From Pantanalinema sp. (GTDB lineage Bacteria; Cyanobacteriota; Sericytochromatia; S15B-MN24; UBA4093), in NCBI GenBank assembly GCA_036704125.1, contig DATNQI010000050.1, forward strand, positions 34,065 to 98,064: 64,000 nt of DNA. Reading direction: 5' to 3'. Position numbers and translations under genes: made by a program. Below, piece after piece: positions 28,416 through 36,889 of the stretch. A model generated the notes under the pieces. It did no database searches and was not told the DNA's origin. It saw only the letters and a program-made list of their open reading frames with translations. Numbering within the stretch: the stretch's first letter is position 1; each line of letters starts with the position of its first letter.

Positions 28416-28434
28416 GGTGCTGCTGGCAGCAGGC

Positions 28435-29481
28435 TTACTTCTTCTTGCCCTTCTTGGCAGGAGCCGAAGCGACCAGCTCCTTTTCCGCCTGGGGCTTGGC
28501 GGCCGAGATCGTGGCCTCGGCGCCGATCTCGGGCACCGGGGTGTAGAGGCCCTTGAGCATCTTGTGCCAGGGGTAGTGCTCGGCCATCTTGCGCTCTTCG
28601 TTGGCGACCTTGATGACGAAGTCGGACATGGCGCCCACGACCCAGTCGAAGTAGTGGGGGAGGATCGAGTAGTAGTCCATGTCGGGGGCGGGGTTCATGA
28701 AGTCGATGGCGTAGGGGATGCCGTCGCGGACGGCGAACTCCACCGAGTTCATGTCGTAGCCGAGGGCGTGGTTGATGACGCGGGCGTCGCGGACCACCTT
28801 GGCGCCCAGCTCGGCCGACATGTGGTTGTGGTCCTCGACGTAGCAGCGGTTCTTCGGATCGTACTTGATCGGCATGATGTTGTCCTTGCCGACGGTGAGG
28901 CACCGGATGTACGAGTCGAAGTCGATGAACTCCTGGAGGACCATGATGAGACGGCCCGTCTGGTGGTAGTAGTGGAAGAACTCCTCGGCGTTGTTGACCT
29001 TGTAGACGTTCTTCCAGCCGCCGCCGTCGTAGGGCTTCAGGAAGGCGGGGAACTTGATGTAGTCGAAGATTTCCTTCCAGTCGGTCAGGCACAGGTTACG
29101 GTGCGACTCGGGCCGGGTGGTGGGGTTGGCCTCGACCGGGGGCAGCACGACGGTCTTGGGGACCGCGACGCCCAGGCGCTCGACCAGCGAGTTGTCGAAG
29201 AACTTGTCGTCCGAGATCCACCAGAAGGGGTCGTTGATGACGTACGAGCCCTGGATCACCGCGTTCTTGAGGTAGGGCTTGTAGATCTCGATCTCGTGCG
29301 AGATGCGATCGACGAGGACATCGTAGCCGGGGTGCTCGCCCATCTTGGGGGCGTGGACCTTGGCGAACTCGGCGACGACCTTGCCTTCGCCCTTTTCGTT
29401 GACGGCCTTGATGAAGGCGTGGGGGAAGGTGTCCTCCCAGCCGACCAGGATACCAACCTTCTTGGGGTTCTTCTCGGTCAT
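28435..29481 (-). CDS. RimK-like ATP-grasp ligase, lysine-rich tail
   Basis: 348 residues. It begins KKVGILVGWEDTFPHAF, a pre-ATP-grasp domain. The ATP-grasp body includes FPAFLKPYDGGGWKNVYKV (the ATP-binding Lys and Gly-rich loop), LIMVLQEFIDF and the metal-binding region MNSVEFAVRDGIPYAIDFMN (a Glu and a later Asn). Such enzymes join an acyl phosphate to an amine. The C-terminal 40 residues are low-complexity and end in KKGKKK. It is the last gene of the four-gene cluster; it probably adds an amino acid or amine to a peptide or amide made by the upstream ligases. The substrate is unknown. Confidence 0.8.
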   Translation of the reverse strand: MTEKNPKKVGILVGWEDTFPHAFIKAVNEKGEGKVVAEFAKVHAPKMGEHPGYDVLVDRISHEIEIYKPYLKNAVIQGSYVINDPFWWISDDKFFDNSLVERLGVAVPKTVVLPPVEANPTTRPESHRNLCLTDWKEIFDYIKFPAFLKPYDGGGWKNVYKVNNAEEFFHYYHQTGRLIMVLQEFIDFDSYIRCLTVGKDNIMPIKYDPKNRCYVEDHNHMSAELGAKVVRDARVINHALGYDMNSVEFAVRDGIPYAIDFMNPAPDMDYYSILPHYFDWVVGAMSDFVIKVANEERKMAEHYPWHKMLKGLYTPVPEIGAEATISAAKPQAEKELVASAPAKKGKKK

Positions 29482-29534
29482 TGTGTTATTTCGTCCTCAT
29501 AAAAAATGGGGGGGAAACGTTCGGGATAAGGGGA

Positions 29535-30581
29535 CTAGCTGCTCGGGTTCAGGTCGACGAAGCGGCCGTGCAGCATGATGGCCTGGCCGTCCGCCCAGAT
29601 CGAGCACTCGCGCGCCAGCAGGTCGATGTGCGCCCGGCAGGTCCAGTTGGCGCCGGTCAAGCAGCCGCAGGGCTCCCCGAAGGCGATGTGGAAGCCTGGG
29701 ATCTTCTCGTCCTGGAGGAGATTGCCCGTGAACTCCGTGACTCCGAGGTTGGTGCCGACCGCGATCTCGCCGACGCGGTTGGCGTTCTCGGTCGAGTGGG
29801 TGTAGCCCCAGAACTCCTGGGCGAGCTCCTCGTGGGGGCTCGTCACGGTCTTGAGGAAGTTGTCCTGGATCTCGAGGGTCAAGGGGGTGTCCTTGAGGTC
29901 GCCGTACTTCGAGGAGAAGTAGTCGCCGATCGGCGCGTCCGCCACCCAGATGCCGTTGATCCGCTTGGGGGTGGTGAAGATCTCGCCGCCCGGCAGGTTG
30001 CCCCACGCATCACGCGAGATCTTGCCCGAGGTCTTGATCCACTGGAACTCCTTGGGGTCGTGCTCGATCTCGATGTCGGTGCCCGCCGGGGTGGTCACGT
30101 GGACCCGGCGTGCGCCTTGGAGCAGGCGCCGCAGGCCGAGGCTCATCTTGTTGATGGCGTCGAAGTCGGCGCGCATCCCCGAGTTCATGATCTCGCCGGT
30201 GATGCCCACCATGTGCCCGTAGCGGACCTTCTTGACGGTCGCAAGGTTGATCACCTGGGCGCGGGAGGGGACCTCGCCGGGCCGCGGGTTCACCGTGTAG
30301 AGGCAGGCGGCGCACTCGGAGACGGCCTTGAGGATCTCGTAGGGCATGTCGAGGATGGGGCGTTCGCAGTAGTCCTCGACCACGAAGCCCTGGGCGATTC
30401 CCTCGGCGAGCTCGATCGCCTCGATCAAGGCGGCTCCGATGAACTGGGAATCCCGGTCGGAGATGACGACCACGCGCTCGTTGGGCCGGACCTGCAGGCT
30501 CCGGTTGATCGCGTTGAACGCTCCGGCCCGGTACTCGCTCGGGAAGGGCAGGGCGCGCATGTCGGTCAGCTTCCTAGACAC
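29535..30581 (-). CDS. M29-like metallo-aminopeptidase
   Basis: 348 residues. Motifs of the M29 (AmpS/aminopeptidase T) family are visible: GGEIFTTP and NRVGEIAVGTN supplying Glu ligands, then FHIAFGEP and AHIDLL supplying His and Asp. All predicted two-metal ligands seem present, so it should be active. It is shorter than classic M29 enzymes (about 400). It overlaps the GCS2-type ligase gene by eight bases, which argues for coupled production of a peptide-bond-forming and a peptide-bond-cleaving enzyme. Confidence 0.78.
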   Translation of the reverse strand: MSRKLTDMRALPFPSEYRAGAFNAINRSLQVRPNERVVVISDRDSQFIGAALIEAIELAEGIAQGFVVEDYCERPILDMPYEILKAVSECAACLYTVNPRPGEVPSRAQVINLATVKKVRYGHMVGITGEIMNSGMRADFDAINKMSLGLRRLLQGARRVHVTTPAGTDIEIEHDPKEFQWIKTSGKISRDAWGNLPGGEIFTTPKRINGIWVADAPIGDYFSSKYGDLKDTPLTLEIQDNFLKTVTSPHEELAQEFWGYTHSTENANRVGEIAVGTNLGVTEFTGNLLQDEKIPGFHIAFGEPCGCLTGANWTCRAHIDLLARECSIWADGQAIMLHGRFVDLNPSS

Positions 30582-31770
30582 CGGCGTTGTCCTTGACCGT
30601 GTTGATGGCGCGCTCGACCGAGGCCGACAGGGCGGAGCCCGAGGCCATGAGGTCGTCGGCCAAGGAGAGGTCGATCCCCTCGAGGGTGCGCGCGCACATG
30701 TCGTCGACGACGGCCTTGAGGTCGTTGGTCTCGGCGAAGACCTTGAGCTGGCGATCCGCGTCGGTGCCGCGATCGAGGATGGTGTAGATGTGCTCGAGCG
30801 CCTGGCGGCTGCCCAGGTCGTCCACCACGTCGTCCACGAAGGTGAGCAGCTCGACGATCAGGTCCTTGGTGTGCTTCTCGCCCTTGATCCCGAAGTCGAT
30901 CAGCTTGCCGTCCAGGCCGTAGCGGTAGGCGCGCCACTTGTTCTCGTCGATCAGCGCCGTCGGGTAGACGCGGAACGACATGTTCTCGCGGCGCAGGACG
31001 TACAGCTTGGCGACGATGGCCTGCACGAGGGCTGCGATCGCGATGGAGGTCTTGTAGTCGGTGGGCAGGTCGCAGACCCGGAACTCGATGGTGTTGTAGA
31101 CCGGGTGCGGGCGCAGGTCCCACCAGATCTTCTTGCCGTTGTCGATGCAGTTGGTCTTGATCAGGGTCTGGACGTAGGAGTCGAACTCGGCGTAGGACGA
31201 GAAGACGCCGGGGATGCCCGTTCGGGGGAAGTTCTTGAAGACGCTCGAGCGATGCGACTTGAGGCCGGTGGCGCGGCCGAGCCAGAAGGGGCTCGAGCAG
31301 CTGATGGCCAGGAGGTGGGGCAGGAAGTAGCGGGCCTGGTTGACCAGGTCGATGGCCAGGTCCTTGTCGTCGACGCCGACGTGGACGTGCATGCCGAAGA
31401 TCAGGTTGGCGCGGGCCACGTCCTGAAGGTCGTCGACCAGCACCTTGTAGCGGTCCTTGTCGGTGATGTCCTGGGTCTTCCAGTCGCTGAAGGGGTGGGT
31501 GCCCGAGGCCATGATCTTGAGGCCGTGCTTCTTGGCCAGGCGGGCGATCGCCGCGCGCAGCTGCATGACGTCCTTGGCGGCCTCGGTGACGTTGGTGCAG
31601 ATGTCGGTGCCGACCTCGATGATCGACTGGTGCATCTCGGGCTTGACGCGCTCGCCGAGGATCATGCCCCCCTCTTCGAGCATGACCGAGATGTGGCTGC
31701 GAAGCTCCCGCGTCTCGGGATCGATGATCTGGTACTCTTCCTCGATCCCGATGGTGAATTTTTCAAGCAT
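30574..31770 (-). CDS. Glutamate-cysteine ligase type 2 family (carboxylate-amine ligase, YbdK-like)
   Basis: 398 residues. The GCS2 signature opens the protein (FTIGIEEEYQIIDPETREL), followed by GTHPFSDW, GMHVHVGVDD, HRSSVFKNFPRTGIP and PHPVYNTIEFRVCDLPT, all core motifs of COG2170. The family makes gamma-glutamyl amides, gamma-glutamylcysteine being the best known; many members have unknown amine substrates. A single gene without a standard glutathione synthetase, but with two other ATP-dependent ligases beside it, suggests a dedicated small-molecule pathway. Confidence 0.88.
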   Translation of the reverse strand: MLEKFTIGIEEEYQIIDPETRELRSHISVMLEEGGMILGERVKPEMHQSIIEVGTDICTNVTEAAKDVMQLRAAIARLAKKHGLKIMASGTHPFSDWKTQDITDKDRYKVLVDDLQDVARANLIFGMHVHVGVDDKDLAIDLVNQARYFLPHLLAISCSSPFWLGRATGLKSHRSSVFKNFPRTGIPGVFSSYAEFDSYVQTLIKTNCIDNGKKIWWDLRPHPVYNTIEFRVCDLPTDYKTSIAIAALVQAIVAKLYVLRRENMSFRVYPTALIDENKWRAYRYGLDGKLIDFGIKGEKHTKDLIVELLTFVDDVVDDLGSRQALEHIYTILDRGTDADRQLKVFAETNDLKAVVDDMCARTLEGIDLSLADDLMASGSALSASVERAINTVKDNAGV

Positions 31771-31805
31771 TGACGATGTTCCTCATCCCGGCCCCCGTGG
31801 GGGTC

Positions 31806-33161
31806 CTACGCGCGCGGCTCGATGACGAAGGTGGGGACGATCCCGCCTCCGGAGGTGACGTTGCAGAGGGCGGTGCCCGAAAGCCGGGTCAAGAAGCCCT
31901 CGACCTCGCCCTTCCAGACGAAGGGGTCCAGATCGACGTTGAGCTGGTCGTAGACGAGCTCCTCGCGGACCGTGGGGAACAGGGCGGAGGCCACGCGGAC
32001 CTTCTCCTGGACCACGTAGGCGTGCTCCATCGCCTTGTTGATCGCCTCTTCCCACTCCTCGTTGGTCGACTCCCACCCGATGTAGATGCCGCGGCCGCCG
32101 TAGTCGTCGTTGGGCTTCATGACCATGCGATCGCGGTTGGCGCGGATGTAATCGATGAGATCGATCTCCGTTCCATGGTAATCGGTCTTGCCGGGCCGGA
32201 CCTTGCGCGTCCAGGGAATGTGGCGCGCGATCGCCTCGCGCTCCTCGGGGCTGAAGAGGTGCTGGTTGGCCCCGTCGGTCAGCAGGCCGAAGATCATCTT
32301 CTTGTGGAGGAACTTGGAGCGGAACGAGTTGACGACGCAGACCGAACCCGCGCGGTAGGCCTCGACCAGGGCCTGCACCTCGTCCCACTTGCCGATGAAC
32401 TCGTGGGTGAGCACCCGGCGGTAGACCAGGTCGATCACCGAACCGTCCGAGGCCAGGAGCTTGCCCTCTTCGAAGCGCAGCCGGCGCGGATCCTCGATGA
32501 CGGTCGGGATGCCCTTGCTCTCGAAGAAGGCCTTGCACATCTCGAACTCGTGGCGGGTCGAGAGGCCGTCCCAGTCGACGATGGCGATGCGGCCGGGCTT
32601 GGCGCCCAGGCCCTTGCCCTTGGCCCAGATCTCGTAGGTCTCGAGCAGGGTCTTGATGAGGCGATCGCGGGTCTTGAAGCCCTGGATCGCGTACTCCTTG
32701 CCGAAGGCCTGCATGACGGGGTCCTGGAGGAAGACCTCGGCCATGATCTCGGTGTAGGCGGGACCGGCGGGGCACTCGGCGTTGAGCTCGACGAACTGAA
32801 GGTGGTCGCCGATGAGGAAGGAGTCGAAGCGCGCCATGGTGCTGAAGCCGGGATAGCCGGGGTCGATGGCGGCGAGCTCGCGCTCGTGCGGGGTCAGGCC
32901 CAGCTCCTCGATGAAGCGCGGATCGCTGAAGAAGTGCTCCGAGAGCTTGTCCATGGCGCTCCAGATGGTCTGGGCGGCGTGCTTGATCAGCGCGTTCTGC
33001 TCGGGCGAGAGGAACTGGGCGCGCATGTACTCGACCTGGACGCGATCGCCGTACATCACGCGGGCCTCGCGCATGCGTGCGGTGAAACCCTGGAAGTCCG
33101 CCGGGGTGAGGTTCGCCTGGTCGACGAGGGCGTGGTAACGATCGATGGCACTGTTGATCAC
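31806..33161 (-). CDS. Circularly permuted ATP-grasp protein (glutathionylspermidine synthase-like)
   Basis: 451 residues from a GTG start with AAGGAG about 13 bases upstream. LQFVELNAECPAGPAYTEIM, DLVYRRVLTHEFI, MVMKPNDDYGGRGIYIGWE and YVVQEKV resemble circularly permuted ATP-grasp ligases, in which the metal-binding acidic part precedes the lysine/glycine loop. It is first in the cluster and probably makes an amide bond. It might alternatively belong to an uncharacterised COG2308-like branch; the substrate cannot be told. Confidence 0.72.
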   Translation of the reverse strand: MINSAIDRYHALVDQANLTPADFQGFTARMREARVMYGDRVQVEYMRAQFLSPEQNALIKHAAQTIWSAMDKLSEHFFSDPRFIEELGLTPHERELAAIDPGYPGFSTMARFDSFLIGDHLQFVELNAECPAGPAYTEIMAEVFLQDPVMQAFGKEYAIQGFKTRDRLIKTLLETYEIWAKGKGLGAKPGRIAIVDWDGLSTRHEFEMCKAFFESKGIPTVIEDPRRLRFEEGKLLASDGSVIDLVYRRVLTHEFIGKWDEVQALVEAYRAGSVCVVNSFRSKFLHKKMIFGLLTDGANQHLFSPEEREAIARHIPWTRKVRPGKTDYHGTEIDLIDYIRANRDRMVMKPNDDYGGRGIYIGWESTNEEWEEAINKAMEHAYVVQEKVRVASALFPTVREELVYDQLNVDLDPFVWKGEVEGFLTRLSGTALCNVTSGGGIVPTFVIEPRA

Positions 33162-33208
33162 GGCGGCAGTGGCACTCCTTCTGGACAGGCAGGGTTCGGC
33201 AAGGGGAG

Positions 33209-33267
33209 GCCCGGGAGCGGGCCCGGGCTACGGGGAGTATTGTAACGTGTTTGATGAGGTTTTTCTA
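33209..33267 (-). promoter_or_regulatory. Promoter and leader hairpin of the amidoligase operon
   Basis: On the minus strand TAGAAA (33267-33262), a 17-base gap and TACAAT (33244-33239) form a promoter inside the 3' end of the subtilase gene, in an A/T-rich patch. A 7-bp GC hairpin (33209-33215 with 33222-33228) follows in the leader. Confidence 0.45.
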
Positions 33268-34178
33268 GTTTTGTTAAGTTGCTCCCTTTCGCGCAGGGCC
33301 TCTCGGCCCCCGAGGGCCAGAAGGGCGCGGTAGGCGTTGACCCGCAGCACGCGGCCGCCGCGGATCCTGTCGCTGGTCTCGAGCAGGACGCGCTTGAGCT
33401 CGCGGGGCTTCAGCTCGGGGCGCAGGGTGCGCATGAGGGCGAGCACCCCGGCCACGTGGGGACTGGCCGCCGAGGTGCCGCCGAAGCGCGCATGCAGGAA
33501 AGGCGAGCTGACGGGGAAGGTGGTGGTGGCGTCGGCCGGGGCGACGAGCGAGACGTACTCCCAGCGCGGCGACCACATGTGCAGGCGATCCTTGCGGTCG
33601 GTGGCGCCCACCGCGATGAGGCCCGCGAACTCGGGCAGGGTCTCCCAGGCGGCGGGGTAGGTCTTGCGCTCGCGCGGCCCGCCGGCGCAGACCACGGGCA
33701 CCCCGCGGCGCAGGGCCTCGTAGATGGCGTTGGCCAGATCCGCCATGGTGGCGTGGTTGAAGCCGGGCTCGCCGATCTCGCAGCCGACGCTCAGGTTGAG
33801 CACGTCCGCGCCGTGGGCGAGCGCCTGGCGGATGCCCTCGGCGATCTGGGTGGCGTGCACGCTGCCGGTGCGGGGCTTGTTGATCTTGACCGGCAGGATG
33901 CGGCAGTCGGGAGCGACGCCCCGGAAGCGCTCGCGGATTCCCCCCTGGGCGCCGATGATGCCGGCGACGGCGGTGCCGTGGCCGTTGTCGTCGTGGGCGG
34001 GCTTGCCGGGCTCGAAGAGGTTGACCCCGGGCAGGACCTTGCCCTGCAGATCGGGGTGGCGCGGGTCCACCCCCGTGTCGAGCACGGCCACCACCACCGA
34101 CGGATCCCCCGAGGTGATCCGCCAGGCTCGCGGCGCCTGAATCCGTTCGAGGGACCATTGCCAAGTCGTACGCGTCAT
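33228..34178 (-). CDS. Intracellular subtilisin-like protease (S8) with altered oxyanion region
   Basis: 316 residues, no signal or propeptide. The catalytic triad is present: Asp in VAVLDTGVD, His in DNGHGTAVAG and Ser in GGTSAASPHVAG. The segment that normally carries the oxyanion-hole Asn (AAGN in most subtilases) reads VVCAGGPRE here, so that Asn is missing or displaced. It has the length of intracellular serine proteases. The gene lies directly upstream of the amidoligase operon on the same strand and contains that operon's promoter near its 3' end. Reduced activity or a specialised substrate is possible. Confidence 0.85.
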   Translation of the reverse strand: MTRTTWQWSLERIQAPRAWRITSGDPSVVVAVLDTGVDPRHPDLQGKVLPGVNLFEPGKPAHDDNGHGTAVAGIIGAQGGIRERFRGVAPDCRILPVKINKPRTGSVHATQIAEGIRQALAHGADVLNLSVGCEIGEPGFNHATMADLANAIYEALRRGVPVVCAGGPRERKTYPAAWETLPEFAGLIAVGATDRKDRLHMWSPRWEYVSLVAPADATTTFPVSSPFLHARFGGTSAASPHVAGVLALMRTLRPELKPRELKRVLLETSDRIRGGRVLRVNAYRALLALGGREALREREQLNKTRKTSSNTLQYSP

Positions 34179-34185
34179 GGGTCAC

Positions 34186-34194
34186 AGTGTAGCA
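34186..34194 (-). promoter_or_regulatory. Extended -10 promoter of the subtilase gene
   Basis: The minus strand reads TGC then TACACT (complement of 34186-34191). The ATG at 34178 is seven bases further on, so the mRNA would be leaderless or nearly so; no ribosome site is visible. Confidence 0.45.
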
Positions 34195-34261
34195 AGCTTA
34201 CCTCGCCATGCCAAGCGCCCAAGCGCCGTGAGGCGGCGCGTTTCCACCGGCCGACCTCTGA

Positions 34262-34290
34262 TTTACACGGGCCCGGGGCGGGACTAGGAT
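34262..34290 (+). promoter_or_regulatory. Promoter of the phosphoribosyltransferase gene
   Basis: TTTACA (34262-34267), a 17-base gap and TAGGAT (34285-34290) precede a leader of about 30 bases to ATG 34328. Confidence 0.5.
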
Positions 34291-34327
34291 GCACGCGCGC
34301 AAGGCCAATGACGGCGAGGTGAGGGTC

Positions 34328-34987
34328 ATGGGATTCGTCGATCGCAAGCAGGCCGGTGAGTTACTCGCCGAGCGTCTGACCAGGTACGCGGGGCCGGACA
34401 CGGTGGTGATCGGGCTGCCGCGCGGGGGGGTGCCGGTGGCGCGCGAGGTCGCAGAGCGGCTGAACGCCCCGCTCGACGTGCTGGCCTCGCGCAAGCTCGG
34501 GGCGCCGGGCAACCCGGAATTCGCCATCGGGGCCATCACGGCGCGAGGCGTCCGGGTCCTGAACCATGAGGCCCTGAGGCACCTGTGGCTTCCGCCGGGC
34601 TATCTGGAGCAGGAGGCCCTGGAGCAGCGCCGGGTGGCCGAGAGCAGAGAGCACCTGCTCAGGAACGGGCGAGCGCCCATTTCCCTGAAGGACAAGGTCG
34701 TCATCTTGGTGGACGACGGAATTGCCACGGGGATGACGGCGCGCGCGGCGGTGGCCGACGTGCGCGAGCAGGGACCTTCAAAAGTGGTGCTCGCGGTCCC
34801 GGTCATCGCCGCCGACAGCGTACGCGTGCTTTCCGCCGAGGCGGACGCGGTCGTGTCGGTCATGGTGCCCGAGGTCTTCTACGCGGTGGGCCAGTTCTAC
34901 GATCGCTTCGATCAGGTCGAGGACGACGAGGTCCGCGCCATCCTCGATGCGGCGCGTGCCCCCGCCTCGCAGGCCGAGAGGAGCTGA
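34328..34987 (+). CDS. Phosphoribosyltransferase-domain protein
   Basis: 219 residues from ATG 34328 (MGFVDRKQAGELLAERL); an ATG at 34289 is open but overlaps the promoter. VVIGLPRGGVPVAREVAERL and the PRPP-binding motif VVILVDDGIATGMTARAAV mark a type I PRTase. The hood region, NPEFAIGAITARGV, is the form seen in stand-alone PRTases of unknown substrate that occur with alpha/beta hydrolases. It is separated by only four bases from the erythromycin-esterase-like gene. The base used is unknown. Confidence 0.88.
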   Translation: MGFVDRKQAGELLAERLTRYAGPDTVVIGLPRGGVPVAREVAERLNAPLDVLASRKLGAPGNPEFAIGAITARGVRVLNHEALRHLWLPPGYLEQEALEQRRVAESREHLLRNGRAPISLKDKVVILVDDGIATGMTARAAVADVREQGPSKVVLAVPVIAADSVRVLSAEADAVVSVMVPEVFYAVGQFYDRFDQVEDDEVRAILDAARAPASQAERS

Positions 34988-34991
34988 TACC

Positions 34992-36314
34992 ATGTCGAAC
35001 GGAAGAGCTTCACGGCAAACGACCCTCACCCACGCCGACTGGGTACGCCTCAGCGCGACGCCCCTGCACGGCTTCCCCGAGGACTTCGACCCCTGCCTGG
35101 ACGCGGTGGGCGAGGCGCGGATCGTGATGCTCGGCGAGGCGAGCCACGGCACCGCCGACTTTTACGCCACCCGCGCGCGGCTGACCCGGCGCCTGATCTC
35201 GGAGTTGGGCTTCACCTTCGTCGCCATCGAGGGGGACTGGCCCGATGCCGCCATGGTCAATCGCTTCGTGCGCGGCGGTCCGGGGGATGCCCGGGAGGCC
35301 CTGGGGGGCTTCAAGCGCTTTCCCATCTGGATGTGGCGCAACACGGTGGTGCTCGCCTTCGTCGAATGGCTCCGCGCCTGGAACGACAAGCGCTCTTTCG
35401 ATTCGCGCGCGGGGTTCTACGGCCTCGATCTTTACAGCCTCCACGCCTCGATGGAGGCCGTGCTGGCTTTCCTCGATCGGGTGGACCCCGCGGCGGCGCG
35501 GGTCGCGCGCGAGCGCTACGGCTGCTTCGGCCGCTTCGGCGAGGACACCCGGCAGTACGCGCTCAACGCGCACTTCCTCGCCGCGTCCTGCGAGGCCGAG
35601 GTGGTCGCGGCCCTCACGGACCTGCGGGCGCAGCGCGCGCACTACGCCGCGGCGACCTCGAGCGACGAGGCCTTCGACGCCGAGCTGAACGCGGTGGCTG
35701 CGGCCAACGCCGAGTGCTACTACCGCCAGATGGTCCTGGGCGGCGCCACCACCTGGAACCTGCGGGATCGCCACATGGTCGCCACCCTGGAGCGCCTGCT
35801 GGCGCACCTGGGGCCCGACGCCAAGGCCGTCGTCTGGGAGCACAACTCCCACATCGGGGACTTCCGGGCGACCTACGAGGGCGACAGCGGCCACCTGAAC
35901 GTCGGCCAGCTCGTGCGCGAGCGCCACGGCGCCAACGCTTTTTCGGTCGGCTTCGGCACCTACCGGGGCACGGTCACCGCCGCGCGGGCCTGGGACGCCG
36001 CGCCGGAGTTCATGCCGGTGCCCCCGGCCCGCGAGGACAGCATCGAGGCCATCTTCCACCAGGCCGGGATTCCTGCCTTCTACCTGGGGCTCAGGGACCT
36101 GGCGCGCGGCGGGGCGTGGCTTTGCGAGACGCGCCCCGAGCGCGCCATCGGGGTGGTCTACCACCCTGCCGAGGAGCGCCTCGGCAACTACGTCCCCTCG
36201 CGCCTGGCCGATCGCTACGACGCCTACGTCTTCCACGACGAGACCCTCGCGGTCGAGCCCCTGGACCTGGGAGCGGAGCCGCCTGGCCTCGAGACCTACC
36301 CCAGCGGCCTGTAG
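34992..36314 (+). CDS. Erythromycin esterase-family protein
   Basis: 440 residues from ATG 34992, with AGAGGAG upstream. RIVMLGEASHGTADFY near residue 45, TFVAIEGDWPDAAMVNRFV, GFYGLDLYSLHASM and VVWEHNSHIGDFRAT are the core motifs of the EreA/EreB-like fold, including the His and Glu residues of its active site. Many chromosomal members in environmental bacteria do not confer macrolide resistance; a metabolic hydrolase is more likely given the PRTase neighbour. Its 3' end overlaps the rhodanese gene tail to tail by 19 bases. Confidence 0.88.
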   Translation: MSNGRASRQTTLTHADWVRLSATPLHGFPEDFDPCLDAVGEARIVMLGEASHGTADFYATRARLTRRLISELGFTFVAIEGDWPDAAMVNRFVRGGPGDAREALGGFKRFPIWMWRNTVVLAFVEWLRAWNDKRSFDSRAGFYGLDLYSLHASMEAVLAFLDRVDPAAARVARERYGCFGRFGEDTRQYALNAHFLAASCEAEVVAALTDLRAQRAHYAAATSSDEAFDAELNAVAAANAECYYRQMVLGGATTWNLRDRHMVATLERLLAHLGPDAKAVVWEHNSHIGDFRATYEGDSGHLNVGQLVRERHGANAFSVGFGTYRGTVTAARAWDAAPEFMPVPPAREDSIEAIFHQAGIPAFYLGLRDLARGGAWLCETRPERAIGVVYHPAEERLGNYVPSRLADRYDAYVFHDETLAVEPLDLGAEPPGLETYPSGL

Positions 36315-36691
36315 GGCGAACCGAAGCTCGCTTTCTCCTGTCCTCGGCGCTCGATGGGGTAGCCGATCTTGCGCCGGCGCCAGGGGCCGTAGCCCCCCAT
36401 GATGGGGTGGACGTGCGCGTGGCCCTCGGCCAGAAGCTTTCGGGCGATCGCGGCGCTGGTGCCCTCGTGGAGCGACGTGCAGTAGAGGAAGACGGGGAGG
36501 TCCTTGGGAACGGGCAGCTGGATGTGCTCGGCGGCCAAGAGGTCGTCCGGGTCGTAGTAGATGGCCCCCTTGATCTGGGTCGAGTCGGGTCGATGCCGGA
36601 CGTCCATGAGGTAGAAGGAAGCCCCGCCGTCCATCAGGCGCTTGACGTGCTGGATCGTCACGCGGGGGATGTGGGGCTCGGGCATCGGCAT
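36296..36691 (-). CDS. Rhodanese-like domain protein
   Basis: About 131 residues from ATG 36691 (MPMPEPHIPRVTIQHVKRLM), preceded by AAGGGGA. MDVRHRPDSTQIKGAIYYDP and the active loop YCTSLHEGTSA, with Cys at the catalytic position, mark a single rhodanese domain. Such proteins carry sulfur as a persulfide. It is transcribed against the esterase-like gene, overlapping by 19 bases. Confidence 0.85.
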   Translation of the reverse strand: MPMPEPHIPRVTIQHVKRLMDGGASFYLMDVRHRPDSTQIKGAIYYDPDDLLAAEHIQLPVPKDLPVFLYCTSLHEGTSAAIARKLLAEGHAHVHPIMGGYGPWRRRKIGYPIERRGQEKASFGSPYRPLG

Positions 36692-36839
36692 GGGCGTTCC
36701 CCTTCGCGTCGTAGCAGGCAACCCCATGATGACCTGCGGCCTGCCGGGTGGCGTCGTCACGTTTGGCCGAAACTCTTCGGCCGGACAAAAAGCTTGGCCA
36801 TCGGCGCGGCGCTCGCCGCTTTGAGTCGGGCTCGGGCCT

Positions 36840-36848
36840 TGCTAAGAT
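36840..36848 (+). promoter_or_regulatory. Extended -10 promoter of the DUF5335 gene
   Basis: TGC then TAAGAT (36843-36848); the start near 36855 gives a leader of about 35 bases with GAGGGAGG before ATG 36890. Confidence 0.5.
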
Positions 36849-36889
36849 CGCTCGGCCGACGATAGCCATCCGTGAAGAGGGAGGGGCCC

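Noticed and set aside
34992..36314. Macrolide resistance gene.
   Set aside because: It is an erythromycin-esterase family member by motif, but its setting is a chromosomal metabolic cluster with no mobile element or resistance genes nearby.
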